From Chamaea fasciata (lineage: Eukaryota > Chordata > Aves > Passeriformes > Sylviidae), in the NCBI GenBank assembly GCA_029207755.1, contig JARCOQ010000070.1:310001-374000 (forward strand): DNA of 64,000 nt, written 5' to 3'. This document shows, in pieces, positions 34,801 to 46,049 of this stretch. The stretch's first letter is position 1. The number at the start of each line of letters is the position of its first letter. Made by a program: the position numbers and the translations under genes. Below the pieces are notes generated by a model. That model was not told where the DNA came from and did not search any database. It was given only the letters and a program-made list of their open reading frames with translations.

Positions 34801-36927
34801 CAGCAGCAGCAGCACAGGGCGCGGGCACCGTCCCAGGCAGCTGCGGCTACGAGAGGGCACAGAGCTGGGAGGCAGCTCAGCCAGGCAGCGCTGGCCTTCA
34901 GGCTCACCTCCACAAGGAACACCAGGGCGGGCAGATCCCAGCGTGGCTGCCGTGTGCTGAGCAGCTGGAGCAGGTAGTGAATGATCCAGGAACACAAGGG
35001 TTTGGAGACAGAAGACATCTGCCTGGCAGGAGAAAAAGTAACCAACACTGTGAACCAGGGGGACAGACCTTTCCCAGGAGTGACTCCCAGAGGTCGGCTC
35101 TTTCAGCACCATCCTGCACGGGGACCTCAGGCATTTGGGAGGTGGCTCCTTGTGGGCACCCGCCTCTCCCAGCCTTTGCCAGTCTGCTTGGTGTTCCGGG
35201 GTGACAAGGCCCTCTGGCTCATCACCACAGAGACTCTGTGGGGGACCCCGAGCACAGAGCACAGATTCTGGGGGCGGCGGCGTCAAGGGGGTCTCACCTG
35301 GCCAGCAGACCCAAAGCATAGTGGTGGGTGTCAGCATGGAGCAGCTTGTCCCAGCCACGCTGGCGTTCCATTGCCACCACCACATTCTCACAGCGCATTT
35401 GGCAGAGCAGGGACTTGAGGGTCCACGCTGCAAACCTATGTGCAGAGCAAAGCCCAGGTCACGCTGGGAGCACTGGCTCCTGCCCTGGAGATGTGGCAGG
35501 GACAGGAGGACTGGGATGGAGCACCTGTTGGGGCTGGTGGCAAGGCCGTCTCGCTCCTGGCATGCCTTCCAGAAGGTATCGATCTCCTCTGGTGGATCCA
35601 AAGTGCTGGAGAACACTTGGAAGAGCAGATGCACAAGTAGGCGGGGGAAACACAGCCTCACTTCGAGTGGGACATAGTGCTCCTGGAGGATCTTCCACAT
35701 CACCGCAGTTGCCTGCAAAGGACGAATCCCCCCGACACAGTGCTGAGGTGTTGGTGTGGCAGGGCCCCAGCGTGGCACGGAGAGGCCAGGGGAGACGCAG
35801 GGGGAGCACCGGGCCCGGTGCCCCTGAAGCTGCCCCTAGGCCAGGCTTCATCCCAGCGCCTGAGGCAGGGAGATGCGGTGGGGGAAGGAGGGTGGAGAGC
35901 TGCTGGAAAGGCAGCCGTGGGGTGAGCTGGGGCCAGTTCCAGAAACTCACAGCCAGGGCAAAGACACCAGTTTTGTCCCCATCCGAGGTGCACGTGCTGT
36001 GCTCTGGCCAGTCCTCCAGCACACGGAGGAGCATCATCTGCGCCGGCTTCGCAGTGCTGGGGGAGCACAGGATGACCTTCCACATGGACAAAGCAGCTCT
36101 GCAGGGTCAGAACTCTGTCTCAGGGGGGCCTCGGACACAGCACCGTGGCCTGGGCTGCAGGGGGGAGCTGAGCTGGCTGCCAGCTCTGCCTCTGCCCACT
36201 GGCCCTTGCCAGCAGCATGCAGGCAGCCCAGCCCTGTGGGGACAGACCCCCGAGGGGCAGGGAGGGAGCACGGCAGCAGGCTCGGGGCCTGCCATGCCAG
36301 AGCTGGAGAAGGGAGCAGCCGGAGGGCCCTGGATTTCTCCTTTGCTCAGACACCTGGGACAGGCTGTACAGGATGATGGGCTGGGGAGCCCTGAGCCCTC
36401 TGGGCAGGTGGGCCCCATACCTGTCACACGATGGGGCCACACGCAGGAGAGTCATCACCACGTCAGCAGGCTGTGCCTCGGTGAGATCCAGCAGGGTCCT
36501 GAACAGCTTGTGCCCAGAGTACTCATTGGCCAGGAGCCACTGGTGGATGTACCTGACCATGGCAGGCGCCTGGAGAAGGCACGGGAAGACTTGGAAAGCT
36601 GCCAGAGGGAGAAATGTCCCCAGCTTCCCCAGAGAAGTGCTTCCCTTTCCGCACACTGGGTGGCCTGGGAGGGTTACAGGGACCAGCAGGGGTGGCTTGG
36701 GAGGCCAAGCAGTTCCTGGGAGGATCAGACCCTGGTCACAGGCTTCTTACTTGCTTTGGCTTGGAAAATCCCTCCTCTACAAGCATATCCAGCAGGGCAG
36801 CACTGGACTTGGTTTTGAAGAGGTCCTCAGAGTATCCTCTGAGCCCAGTCTCCTCTACTGGGGCAGCTCCAGGACCTTCCTCTTCCACGCTGGCCAATTT
36901 GGGCACTCTTGGGGATCTCTGCTCCAT
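31851..36927 (-). CDS. MROH-like: MROH (maestro HEAT-like repeat) family protein, 13 coding exons
   Basis: Thirteen minus-strand exons join in one frame of 616 codons including the stop: 36,927-36,751, 36,569-36,421, 36,098-35,951, 35,712-35,525, 35,435-35,298, 35,022-34,908, 34,723-34,586, 34,377-34,201, 34,067-33,912, 33,756-33,655, 33,383-33,281, 33,002-32,946 and 32,050-31,851. Every junction is GT-AG and in phase. The product, about 615 residues, is helical HEAT-like throughout. Family segments include VRYIHQWLLANEYSGHKLF, MWKVILCSPSTAKPAQMML, WTLKSLLCQMRCENVVVAME, LRSECRERRLLALRGL and RFLRRRDLEQML. I chose the Met at 36,927 as the first in a frame that stays open further upstream, so a longer N-terminus is possible. 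The molecular role of avian MROH paralogues is unknown; HEAT repeats suggest protein binding. The last intron contains an LTR, and the last exon lies inside the left inverted-repeat arm. Confidence 0.85.
32172..32742 (+). mobile_element. LTR at the inner edge of the left arm
   Basis: Begins tgaaacattaattttgaaga and ends ttggatatcggca, about 571 bp with TG...CA ends. It has a TATA-like ccataaaaaag and a late attaaacatacac polyadenylation-type signal, as in retroviral LTRs. It lies in the last intron of the MROH gene in the opposite sense. Thirty-four more bases follow before homology between the arms stops at 32,776. Confidence 0.65.
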
Positions 36928-38990
36928 GTCAGCGACTGGACTGATGGGGACTTGCAGGAGAGATGCCTCGGAAAAGCTCCGAGTCAGCAAGTCCTGCAGC
37001 GGTGCCTGGAAGGCACCGACACAACTGAAGTGCTGGGAAGAGTTCAGGACAGCAAGTCCTGCACTCTGCTCTCGAGGGCTCCTGCCACAAGGACGGGTGA
37101 CTCTTGGTCAAGGATTGTGCTTTGGCCTTGAGGTCAACCGGCGGCAGGAATAACGCCTCGGAAAAGCTCCGGGTCAGACACGAACGAGTGTGCTGTGAGG
37201 GGGCTCCTCACGACACCGCTCTATCCTGTCCTGTCCCGTCACGTGCTCCGAGCACAGTGGCACAGCTGCATCACCACCAGCACCTGTGTCACCATGTGTC
37301 ACGAAGGCTCCTTGGACACCCTGTGCCGTTCCATGCCACGGTGAGTGACCACGCTGCTGCACCGTGTCACAAAGGGCCAATGCACACACTGCCACCTGCC
37401 CTGGGGCCGCCCCCAGCCCAGCCAAAGTGGCCCGGGTTGGAAGGAATCCCTCGCCCCAAGCGTCTAAGACAGCCCTAAGACAGGATCTTTCGGAGCGCCT
37501 CAAACCACGGGCAAACGCTGCCCTGCTCTGCGGGCTCAGGGCAGCAGAAGGAGCCCCCAGGGCTGCCGACACAGCCGCAGCGGGAAGGGCACGGGGCCTT
37601 GCACAGAAGGTGGCACGGCCTCCTTGGGACACGTCTCGGCCGGTGGCCGTCCTAAACCCGCAGGTGTGACACAGACGAGGAACGTGTGGGCCAGGGCACC
37701 AGCGCTGCTCTGACCCCTGGGGCCAGGGGAGCGCTGAAACCGGCAGGTGTGGCAGAGTCCCCGCACAAGCAGAGCTGCCACCCCCTGAGCCCTGGCAGTG
37801 CTGGTGTCATCTCCTGCCCCAGAGACCTGTGCCCCGGGGGGCTTCTCTGCCACAGGGCAGCCAAAGCCCAGGTGCATTGGGGGCTGTGCTCCTTCCTCCA
37901 GGGGATGTTAGCAGGAGCACCTGGAGCAGCTGCTGGCAACACTTGGTCTCTTGTCAGAAGCTGTTACTCCATGCTGAAATTGTTTTCTCATTGGAGTAAT
38001 TTCCTGCAGCACAAAATCACCCTGGCAGCGAAGGCATAGAAGGATCCGGCATTTAAGAATGCTCAGTTCAGGAAAGCTTTACGTCCCATTGCTCAACTCA
38101 AGTAGTTCCAAAAAGTTGCAAACTTCCTAAATTCATGGGAATGGCCCGAGAAGGTGATAGGTTTGGAAGTTTCCTTGCCATCTCAAAGCAGCAACACATT
38201 TGCCTTAAGGTCATCCATTGAATGTCACTGTACAAAACATAAGACTACACAGGGGCAAAAGAAAGGCCTTGCTTTGGTTTCGAACATTTTTCTCTGAAGG
38301 GATGATGATAAGAACCTAATTCTCTTAAGGAATAAAGGCTCTCCAGCAAGTGAAAGTCCACTCAGTGTTACAAAAGTAGCCCAAACAAATGAGTAGACTG
38401 CAGGAGGACTAATCCTCCCTATCCTGCTACAGATACCTAAGTGGCCGAGAAAGTACAGCTCTCCCCTCTTCTCTGCACGAGAAGCAGGACCACGAACAGA
38501 AAAAGTCCCAGCTATTCCTTCTGTCCTCCATAACCAAAGCTGTGCTAAACCACAGATGCTGCCTTCAAACTGACTCCAATTCCAGCCTCAACCTCTCACC
38601 TTCCAGACAACTCCTTCGCCAGCACCCTGCCAAGTCCCCCAGGTGTCCCCATCCCTCAGCAGAGCTTTCCCGTCTTCCAGCAGACCCCCTGGTTCCCCGC
38701 ACGTGCCGTGGGATGGCACTCAGGACGATGTGCTCCAAGGCCTTCCCCGGTAGCGAGCTCAGGCTGCCAGGCCATCGGTTCCTGGATCATTCTTCCCGCC
38801 GACCCTTCCTGCGCACGGCTCTTCCATTTGCACGTTTGCGCTCAGCTGGGACTTGTCCACTTCACCAGGACTGCTGCTAAAGGATGGAGAGCAGCCTGGC
38901 AAGCTCCTTCTCCAGCTCCCTCTTTACTCTCGGGGGAGGTAGAACCTGCCACAGGAAAGCAAGCGGTGCCAAAAGACCTGGGCGGCATCA
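36928..38990. other. upstream region of the MROH gene
   Basis: A 27-bp direct repeat (gcctcggaaaagctccg.gtca) occurs at 36,965 and 37,148. Any promoter of the MROH gene should lie here on the minus strand, but I see no CpG island with clear boxes. From 38.05 to 38.5 kb the sequence is AT-rich and unassigned. Confidence 0.4.
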
Positions 38991-38999
38991 GGCACATTT

Positions 39000-39545
39000 A
39001 GGAATGAAACAAGGCCTTTGTTTGATGGAAGGAAGCACAGGCAATTTAGAGAAGCAAAGAGTACTTAGCACAGATATCCTTAAGTACTTAGCACCAGTTA
39101 ACATAAGAAAAACCTGGAAGCCTAGCATGACAGGAGAGTGACTTGACAAAAAGCTTTAGACATAACCTTCCAGAAGACCTAAGGGCGGCCACAGAATCAG
39201 CCCTGTGCAGGCAAGGGATGAGGAAGACGAGCTGCTTTGGTGCGCTGAGACCGATCCTGGCCAGCAGGTGGACATTAGCTTCAAGTCTAGGAATCTGACA
39301 CAATGGATTTCTTTGTAAACCCCCTGCCTATCCAATCACCTCAGCAGTGTAAAGATGGATGGTATTTTTAATAGAATTCCTACATAAAACCACTGAAATT
39401 TAGACGAGGCAAAGAAGCCTTGTGGTGGAGTGCAGACCCCTTCCCTCCTGCCAATAAAAGAGCTTCTGGCGGACGATGCATTTGTCTGCTGATTTCTTTG
39501 AATTCTAGAGACCCCTCAGCACTGCTCTATCCTGAGGGAACACCC
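39000..39545 (+). mobile_element. possible LTR fragment
   Basis: A promoter-like AT-rich stretch with tacataaaacc is followed by ccaataaaagagcttctg and then 'gtctgctgatttctttgaat', an arrangement usual for the R-U5 part of ERV LTRs. The ends are not defined and no provirus is attached, so this is a guess from layout. Confidence 0.35.
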
Positions 39546-41409
39546 TTGGCCTTGACCCGTAGGCACCCGCACAAGCTTCAAATCAGCTGCCTCAGCTTGC
39601 AGGACCTCTCTTGGCCAGCATCCTGACGGGGATGCAGGACTGCTGCGAGGCGCTGCTGGGACCCGGCGGGACAGGACCAGCTGTCTCGTGTCCACGTAGC
39701 AGCACCCCCTGACACAGCCGTGGTCATCCCGAAAGCAGACAAGGCTCACGTGTCTGCGGAGAGGGGCAAGGAGCGCTGGCCTCCTCTCAGGGTGTCTCAG
39801 CTGGGCCTGCTCCACAACACGCCCCCATTTGAAGGCCTGCTAATGCCCAGCTGCCAGAAACGTCTGCCTTGTTCTCTCCAAGATGCACAGGAAGAGCCGA
39901 TGAGAGGGCGCCTTGGGAGGCAAACCTTCCAAGCCTTTTCTGAGGCCAGGGACACAGCAAGATCAGCCAAGACTCTCCGTGCCGCCTGGCCCACACAGCC
40001 CAGCTCGGTGCTGGCCCTCTGGGCCGGAGCCGCTTCCAGCGAGCAAGACAGAAATGCATATTGCCAAGAGTTGAAACACAGCAGACAGGTAAGATGTGAG
40101 ACGTGTGTGCATGAAGGCCTTTGAATTCACAGCTCTCCAAGACAGCTTTGGGGCTCGCAGCTGTTCAGAGATGCTCCTGCTCACACCTCTGTCCACAGTG
40201 GGGGTAACACACCCTGCTGCAGGTGCTTGCCTTGGTCTCTGCAGGTTCAGGTGGATTCCAAACCTGCTCTTCACAGCCTTCTCCCTTCCCTTCTCCATCT
40301 GCCAAGTGCCAGGGGCCTCAAGGACTGAAAGGACCACAGACAGCTAAAGGGGGACACTTGCACCTTCCTCACTGGGAGCTCCATGGAAAGCGCTTTCCTT
40401 GAGAAGCAAGTCTCTTTTCCCCAGAGGCGTTTCCCCACATTGGGAACTTTCCTGGGGAACACCAACACACTCCTAAGAAACCCTGGCAAGGCTGAATTCC
40501 TTCTGGTCCTTTCTGGCCAGGCGCTCCAGCTCTAGCTCGTATTCCCCCCAGTGTGATTCCAGGTGGAGGTTCGCACATGCAGCCCCAGGCCCTCTACAAA
40601 CACAAGCCGCCCGCTGCCTCTTCACCTGCCTCCACTCCTGCCTGCGCTCACAGCAGCAAAACCAGGCTGTTCCCGGCCAGAGACCAGAGCCCTGTTCCCG
40701 CAGGACGCTCTTGCCAGCACCTTCCAGGACTCTCCGCTGTGCACGCAGCACTTTTCATGCCCGCTCTCCACAGCCTTTGGAACACAGAGCACAACCTGGC
40801 TGGCGCTGCCATCAGCACACCCCAAAGACGGGCGCAGGAAGGAGAAGCAGGGGCTGCTTTGTGGCCATGCCCAAGAGAGACTGGAAGGGTGCCCTCCCTC
40901 TGCTCTCACTTGGGTGCCTTTCTGACAGGCTCTGAGGCAGGGGCTGCGATTCCTCCGTTGTGGGGACCAGAACCGCAGCCGGGATCCCGGCACTGCCTGA
41001 CGGCGCTCCGGGCAATTGGCACGGTGGTCGCGCGTCCCAGCCTCGGCCACCGTGCTGCTGCTTCACTTGCCTTCAGGCACAACAAAAGCTCAGTGATTAG
41101 TTGTCAGGGATGCTCGGGAATAAAACAATCTGAAACGTACTTGTGACTGCAAAACAAGTTTTCTTTGATGAGTTGCTGATGCAACAAATACATCCCAACC
41201 CCTGGATTGGTGAAAAGCTGCTGAGCGGCAGCAGGAGACGGAAGGTGATGCTCAGCTGGGAGATGCAGGCAGCCCATCCAACTTCAGGGCATGCCCTGCA
41301 TCAAAAGAGCGTGAATTTAGTCCATGTCGCCACTCCACCCCAGAACCAGGTTTCATAGCTCCTCCTCTGGACTGGAGCTTCTCCAGTTACATCATCACCT
41401 CACAGATGG
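39546..41409. other. sequence without a recognised gene
   Basis: Overlapping open frames on both strands, none with a domain. The zinc-finger remnant begins abruptly near 41,410. Confidence 0.45.
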
Positions 41410-41932
41410 CCAGAGCAGGAGTGGTGAATGTGGGCAGAGCTTCGGCCACAGAATCAACCTGATCCAGCACCAGAACATCCACACTGGGGAAAGGCCGTAC
41501 AAGTGTGGGGAATGTGGGAAGGGCTTCAGCCACAGAGCCAGCCTGAGCTTGCACCAAAAGATCCACACTGGGGAGAGGCCCTACAAGTGTTGCCAGTGTG
41601 GGAAGGGGTTTCGGGTCAGCAGCAAGCTCCTTGAACACCAGCAGACACACACAGAGGAGAGGCCCTTCCGCTGCCCCCACTGCGGGAAGGGCTTCAGGCA
41701 CAACTCCAACCTCATCATCCACCGGCGCATCCACACCAGGGAGGGCCCCAAGAGTGTCCCCAGTGTGGGAAGAGCTTCTCACAGAGCTCAGCCTTGACCC
41801 AACACCAACAAAGGCACCATCAGGAAAGCCCTGCCAGTGCCCCCAGTGCAGAAAGAGCTTCGAGCTCGGCTCCAGCTCCAGCCCCCACTGGAGGAGCCAC
41901 ATTGGGCAGGGCCCCGGTGACCCACATTCCCT
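41410..41932 (+). pseudogene. 3' remnant of a C2H2 zinc-finger exon (copy 1)
   Basis: Begins inside a finger ([18 protein letters not shown], first Cys lost). Three good fingers follow: [20 protein letters not shown] and [11 protein letters not shown] one-base deletion in the next linker (accagggagggcccc versus actggggagaggcccc in copies 2 and 3) then throws the last finger out of frame. The leader, the upstream fingers, the start codon and the promoter are all missing. It is the closest relative in the window of the 3' ends of the three long genes, and shares its frameshift with the copy at 53.9 kb. Confidence 0.85.
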
Positions 41933-41944
41933 GTGTTCCGTGTT

Positions 41945-42660
41945 GGGTGGATTTTAGATAACTTTGGGTGGTTTGAGGCCAAATCTGGTGGGCTTTAGGG
42001 TGGATTTTTTATCCCTTTGGATGATTTTACGCCCATTTGGGTCTGGTTTCGCCTCATTTGGGTGATTTTATGATAAACTGGGATATTTTTGATGGATTTT
42101 AAGTCCCTTTGAATGATTTTCGCCCCACATGGGTGGATCTTAGGTGTGCGTGGGAGGTTTTAGGCCCCTTCTTTTTGGTTATTTTTGGCCCTTATGAGTG
42201 GATTTTCAGCCTCTTTGGATAATTTCATGTCAAACAAAGTCCTTCTCTGGTGATTTTAGGTCCTTTTGTGTGGCTTTCAGGCCATGTTGGGTGATTTTAG
42301 ATCTTTTTGGTTGATTTTAGGCCAAACCGGGTACGTTCAGTTTGGATTTTACACCCATTTGGGAGATTTAGGAGTGATTTCAGGCTATTTTGTGTGAGTT
42401 TTTTTTAAACCAGTTTGTTCAATTTTAGGCCCCTTGGTCGGATTTTAGAGCCCTTTGGATTCTTTTAACCCCATTGGGCTGATTTGAGGCCAAACCATGG
42501 AGATTTAGGGTGCATTTTAGTGCCCTTTGGGTAATTTTAGGCCACTTTGTGGGGATTTTAATCCCATTTGGATAATTTGAGGCCAAACCTGATCGGGTTT
42601 AGGGTGGATTTGAGGCCCCTTTGGAGAGTTTTAGGCGCATTTTGGGTGATTTCAGGGCAA
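41945..42660. repeat. degenerate 'gattttaggcc' minisatellite, array A
   Basis: Dozens of imperfect units built on ttgggtgattttaggcc, ggtggattttaggcccctt and gaggccaaacc, spaced about 30-40 bp apart. The array ends exactly where the CpG-rich RAB4B-like promoter begins. Confidence 0.85.
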
Positions 42661-42916
42661 ACCCGGCGGTTTTAGGGCCGCGCGTCCCCTTGGCCCCGCC
42701 CCTTTCCCCTCCCAGTTCCCGCCCTTTCTCTGACCCCGCCTCGTTCCGTTCGTTCCCCGCCCTTTCATTGGCCACGCCTCTTTTCCCTTGGGCTCCGCCC
42801 ATCTGCTGGCGCGTTCCGTCCAGCGCATGCGCAGATGACCCAGGAGTGGCTCCCCCAGGCGCCGCCATCTTTGTTCCTGGTCCCCCGAGCCGGCTCCGGC
42901 GTGTCCGAGACCTACG
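42661..42916 (+). promoter_or_regulatory. RAB4B-like promoter and first exon, copy A
   Basis: A TATA-less CpG promoter with several GC boxes (ccccgccc), an inverted CCAAT box (attgg at 42,767), a perfect NRF1-type palindrome GCGCATGCGC (42,823-42,832) and a YY1-type gccgccatctt (42,861-42,871), where transcription would start. The exon ends gtgtccgagacctacg|gtgggg. Its first 60 bases (ccgcgcgtccccttggcccc... to ...cagttcccgccctttc) are the same as those of the zinc-finger promoters. Confidence 0.75.
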
Positions 42917-44135
42917 GTGGGGCAATGGGGGATCTATAGGGGATCTCTAGGGGATCTCTAGGGGATCTCTAGGGGTCTGGGGGGACCTGGGGGTGTCTTT
43001 AGGGGGTTTAGTGGGTGGTCTGTAAGGGGTTTAAGGGGGTCCATAGGGGATTTAGGGCGGTCTGGGCGTCCCTAAAGGGGGTTTGGGGGGCCATAGGGGC
43101 TCCATAGGGGTCTGAGGGGTCTATAGAGGGTCCGTAGGGGTCCGTAAAGGGGCTCGGGGCGTCCCTAAGTCCGGGGCTCTGGGGGTCTCTTTTGGGGATT
43201 ATTGGGGTCTGGGTGGCCTTTCCGGGGCTTGGGGAGTCTGTCGGGGTTCTGGGGGAGCCTGTAGCGGCTCCGGGGAGGTGTGGGGGTGTCCGTGGGTCCC
43301 TGTGTGGGGTTTTGGGGCGGTCTGAGGGTCCCCAAAGGGGCTCTGAGGGGGCTCCAGGGGATATATAGGGGATCTCGAGAGGGTTCAGCGTGGCCTGGGG
43401 GTCTCTCCAGGGGATCTGGGGGTCTCCCTAGGGGATTTTGGGAGGGCCTGGGGGTCCCTGGAAGGGGTCTGAGGGTCCATTTAGTGGATCTCAGGGTCTC
43501 TGCAGGGGATTTGGGGAGGGCTTGGGGCTTCCTAAAAGGGGCTGGGGGGGAGGGTCCCACAGGGGATTGGGAAGGGGTCTGGGGGTCTCTATAGGGGATT
43601 TAGGGGGGGTCTGGGGGGTCTATAGGGGATCTGCGGGGGTCCCTAAAAGGGGTTTGGGGTGGGTCTATAGGGCTTCTATAGGAGCCTGGGGGAGCATATA
43701 GAGGGTTTGGGGAGGGTCTTGGGATCTCTGTAGGGAAATTTTGGGATCCTTGGAGGGAATTTTGGGCTCTGTACAGGGAATTCTTGGAAATGTAGAGGTC
43801 CAAATGGGGCAATTTGGGGTTTTCTATTGGGAACTTTTTTGAATTTTGGGGCCTCTATTGGGAATTTTGAGGGGAATTTTGGGGGAATTTTGGATCCAAA
43901 AGCAGGGACTTTGGGTCCAAGTGTGGGAATTTTAGGATCTCTAAAGGGGATTTTCAGGAGTTTTGGGGTCCCCAGAGGAGATTCTGAGTCCAAACTTTGG
44001 AATTTTGGGCTCTCAAGAGGGGATTTTGGGGAATTTTGATACCAAACGTGGGAAGTTCCGGCAGTTATTGGTGATCTGCAGCACCGGCACGAGCAAGTCC
44101 TGCCTGCTGCACCACTTCATCGAGAGCACGTGTAG
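42901..44135 (+). pseudogene. RAB4B: RAB4B-like GTPase remnant, exons 1 and 2
   Basis: RAB4B is a small GTPase of endosome recycling that starts MAETYD. Exon 1 here ends SETYG with GTG where the ATG should be. About 1.1 kb downstream (about 44,056-44,132) is LLVICSTGTSKSCLLHHFIE, matching the RAB4 P-loop segment LVIGSAGTGKSCLLHQFIE. Both P-loop glycines are changed (first G to C, GK to SK), so nucleotide binding should be lost. No later RAB exon follows. The family match is strong; loss of function is inferred from the start codon, the P-loop and the missing exons. Confidence 0.75.
42917..43725. repeat. G-rich 'tataggggatct' minisatellite in the RAB4B-like intron, copy A
   Basis: Units such as ataggggatctctagggg, ggtctgggggtccctaaagg recur at roughly 16-20 bp, giving closely spaced runs of four or more G on the plus strand. 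After about 43,725 it grades into gggaattttggg-type sequence. Confidence 0.85.
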
Positions 44136-44904
44136 GAAATTTTGGCAATTGTCAAGGATTTCAGGAATTCTGTGAGTTTGTGGAAGTTTCAGGAAATTTT
44201 CTTTGGATTTTGGGGGACTTTCTGGGTGCTTTCGGGGATCTTAAAAATATTTTTAGGAACTTTGGGGTGGTGTTTTTGCATTTTCAGACTGTTTTCTGTT
44301 GTTATTTGGGGGCTTCTTTGGGGTATATGTTGGGAATTTTGAGAAATCTGAGGAGTTGGGGAGTTTTCAGGGAATTTTTGTGGAGTTTTGAGGGATTTTA
44401 AAAAATATTTCTGAGCATTTGAAGGGTTTGTTTGGCTTGGTTTTTTTCATTTTCTGGGTGATTTTTGATGGAGTTTGGTTGAATTTCTGGGGAATTTTGG
44501 GGAATTTGGGAAATTCTGGGGAGTCTGGGAAAATTTGGGACTATTACTGGAAGTTTTGCAGGCATTTTCTGGGTTTTTTTCTTTTCTGAGCTATTTTGAG
44601 GCTTTTTTCAGGATTTTTTAAAAATAATTTTCCTTTTTTATGCAGTTTTGGGGTGATTTTTTAAAAAAATTTTTGGGAATTCTGTGTCTCTCCGGGCTCT
44701 CCCCCATCCTGCGGCATTTTGGGCAATTTTCTGTCACTCTTGGGTCATTTTTGGTCACGCTTTGAATCATTTTGAGACATGTTTTGTAATTCAGGGGCAT
44801 TTCTAGTCAGGTTTTGGTCATTTGGGGGCCATTTTGTGGCCATTTTCCGGCACCTTTCAGGCACTGTCGGTCTCTTTAGGGGCGTGTTTGGTGACTTTTG
44901 GGCC
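44136..44904. other. T/G-rich sequence
   Basis: Degenerate continuation of the gggaatttttg-type repeats, then ggtcattttggg-type sequence. No exon recognised. Confidence 0.5.
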
Positions 44905-45145
44905 GTTTTTTGCCGGTTGCGGTCCCGGTCTCAGTCTTGTCCCGGTGGCAGCTCTGGTGCCGGTTTCCGTCCCGGTCTCGGCCGCAGTCCCGGTGCCTGT
45001 GCAGCGCCGCTGCGGGTGCTGCTGTCGGTTCCGGTCCCGGTCCTGCAGCGGTGCCGCTCTCGGAGCCAGTCTCGGATCCGGTCTCGGTCTCACTCCTGGT
45101 GCTGGTGCCGCTTCTGCTGCTGATTTTGGTCTGGGTCCAGGTCCC
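44905..45145. repeat. 'cggtct/cggtcc' hexamer array, copy 1
   Basis: Imperfect six-base periodicity (ggtcccggtctcag, ggtgccggt). It gives long artificial frames rich in Arg-Ser, Val-Pro or Gly-Thr on all strands. Confidence 0.85.
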
Positions 45146-45785
45146 GGAGATTTTAGGCGGGTTTGGGTAATTTTAGGCCAAACTGGGCAGGTTTAGGGTG
45201 GGGTTTTGAGCCTTTTAGTGTGGATTTTTGGCCCCTTTGTCTGATTTTAGGCAAAATCTGGTGGGGTTTAGTCCCATTTGAGTGATTTTAAGATAAACTG
45301 GGCAGTTTTAGGGTGGATTTCTGATCCCTTTGAATGGTTTTTAGGCCCATTTCGGTGGGGCTTAGTCCCATTTGGGTGAATTTAGTTGAAATCTGTTAGA
45401 TTTTAGGGTGGACTTCAGGTACATTTTGTTGATTTTAGGCCACACCCGGTATTTTCAGGGAGGATTTCACAGCGTTTTAGGAGATTTGAGGGGATTCTTG
45501 GCCATTTTGTGTGGGTTTGAAACCACGTTTGGCAATTTTAGGCCGCATTGGCTGGTTTTACACCCCTTTGGATGATTTTATCCCCAAGTGGCTGATTTCA
45601 GGCCAAACCCTGTGGCTATAGGGTGGCTTTTAGTGCCCTTTGGGTGATTTTAGGCCACTTTGTGGGGATTGCAGGCCTCTTAGGGTGATTTGAGGCCAAA
45701 CCTGATCGGTTGAAGGGTGGATTTTAGGCTTCTTTAGACAATTTCAGTACCGTTTGAATGCTTTTCGTTCGAACCGGGCCCTTTT
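45146..45785. repeat. degenerate 'gattttaggcc' minisatellite, array B
   Basis: Same type of units as at 41.9-42.7 kb, again ending at a CpG promoter, here that of the first long zinc-finger gene. Confidence 0.85.
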
Positions 45786-46049
45786 AGGACCGCGCGTCCC
45801 CTCGGCCACGCCCATTGCCCTCACGATTCCCGCCCTGTCCCTGACCCCGCCCCTTTCCCCTCCCAGTTCCCGCCCTTTCCTTGGCCCCGCCCTCCCAGGC
45901 CGGGCCCGGGCCCGGGGGAGGAGGAGGAGGGAGGGAGGAAGAGGCGCAGCGGCAGCAGGAGCGGGAGGAGAAGACGAGCGGAGGGAGCGGCGGCTCCAGC
46001 GCTCCCTGAACTGGCGGCACCGCCGGGATCATCGCCCCCCATCCCGCAG
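45786..46049 (+). promoter_or_regulatory. promoter and first exon of zinc-finger gene copy 2
   Basis: TATA-less CpG promoter with GC boxes (ccccgcccctttcccctccc) and ccgggcccgggcccggggg, followed by a GA-rich exon (gaggaggaggagggagg) that ends cccatcccgcag|gtggcc at 46,049. The exon frame has no clear start codon in context, so I treat it as 5' untranslated. The coding exon follows after an intron of about 560 bp. Confidence 0.7.

Noticed and set aside
35328..36818. A 496-codon plus-strand open frame
   Set aside because: It is the antisense of the MROH exons and introns, which have matching splice sites and phases on the minus strand.
42917..43725. Telomere-like repeats
   Set aside because: The units are ataggggatct and ggtctggggg, not TTAGGG; no run of the telomeric hexamer is present.
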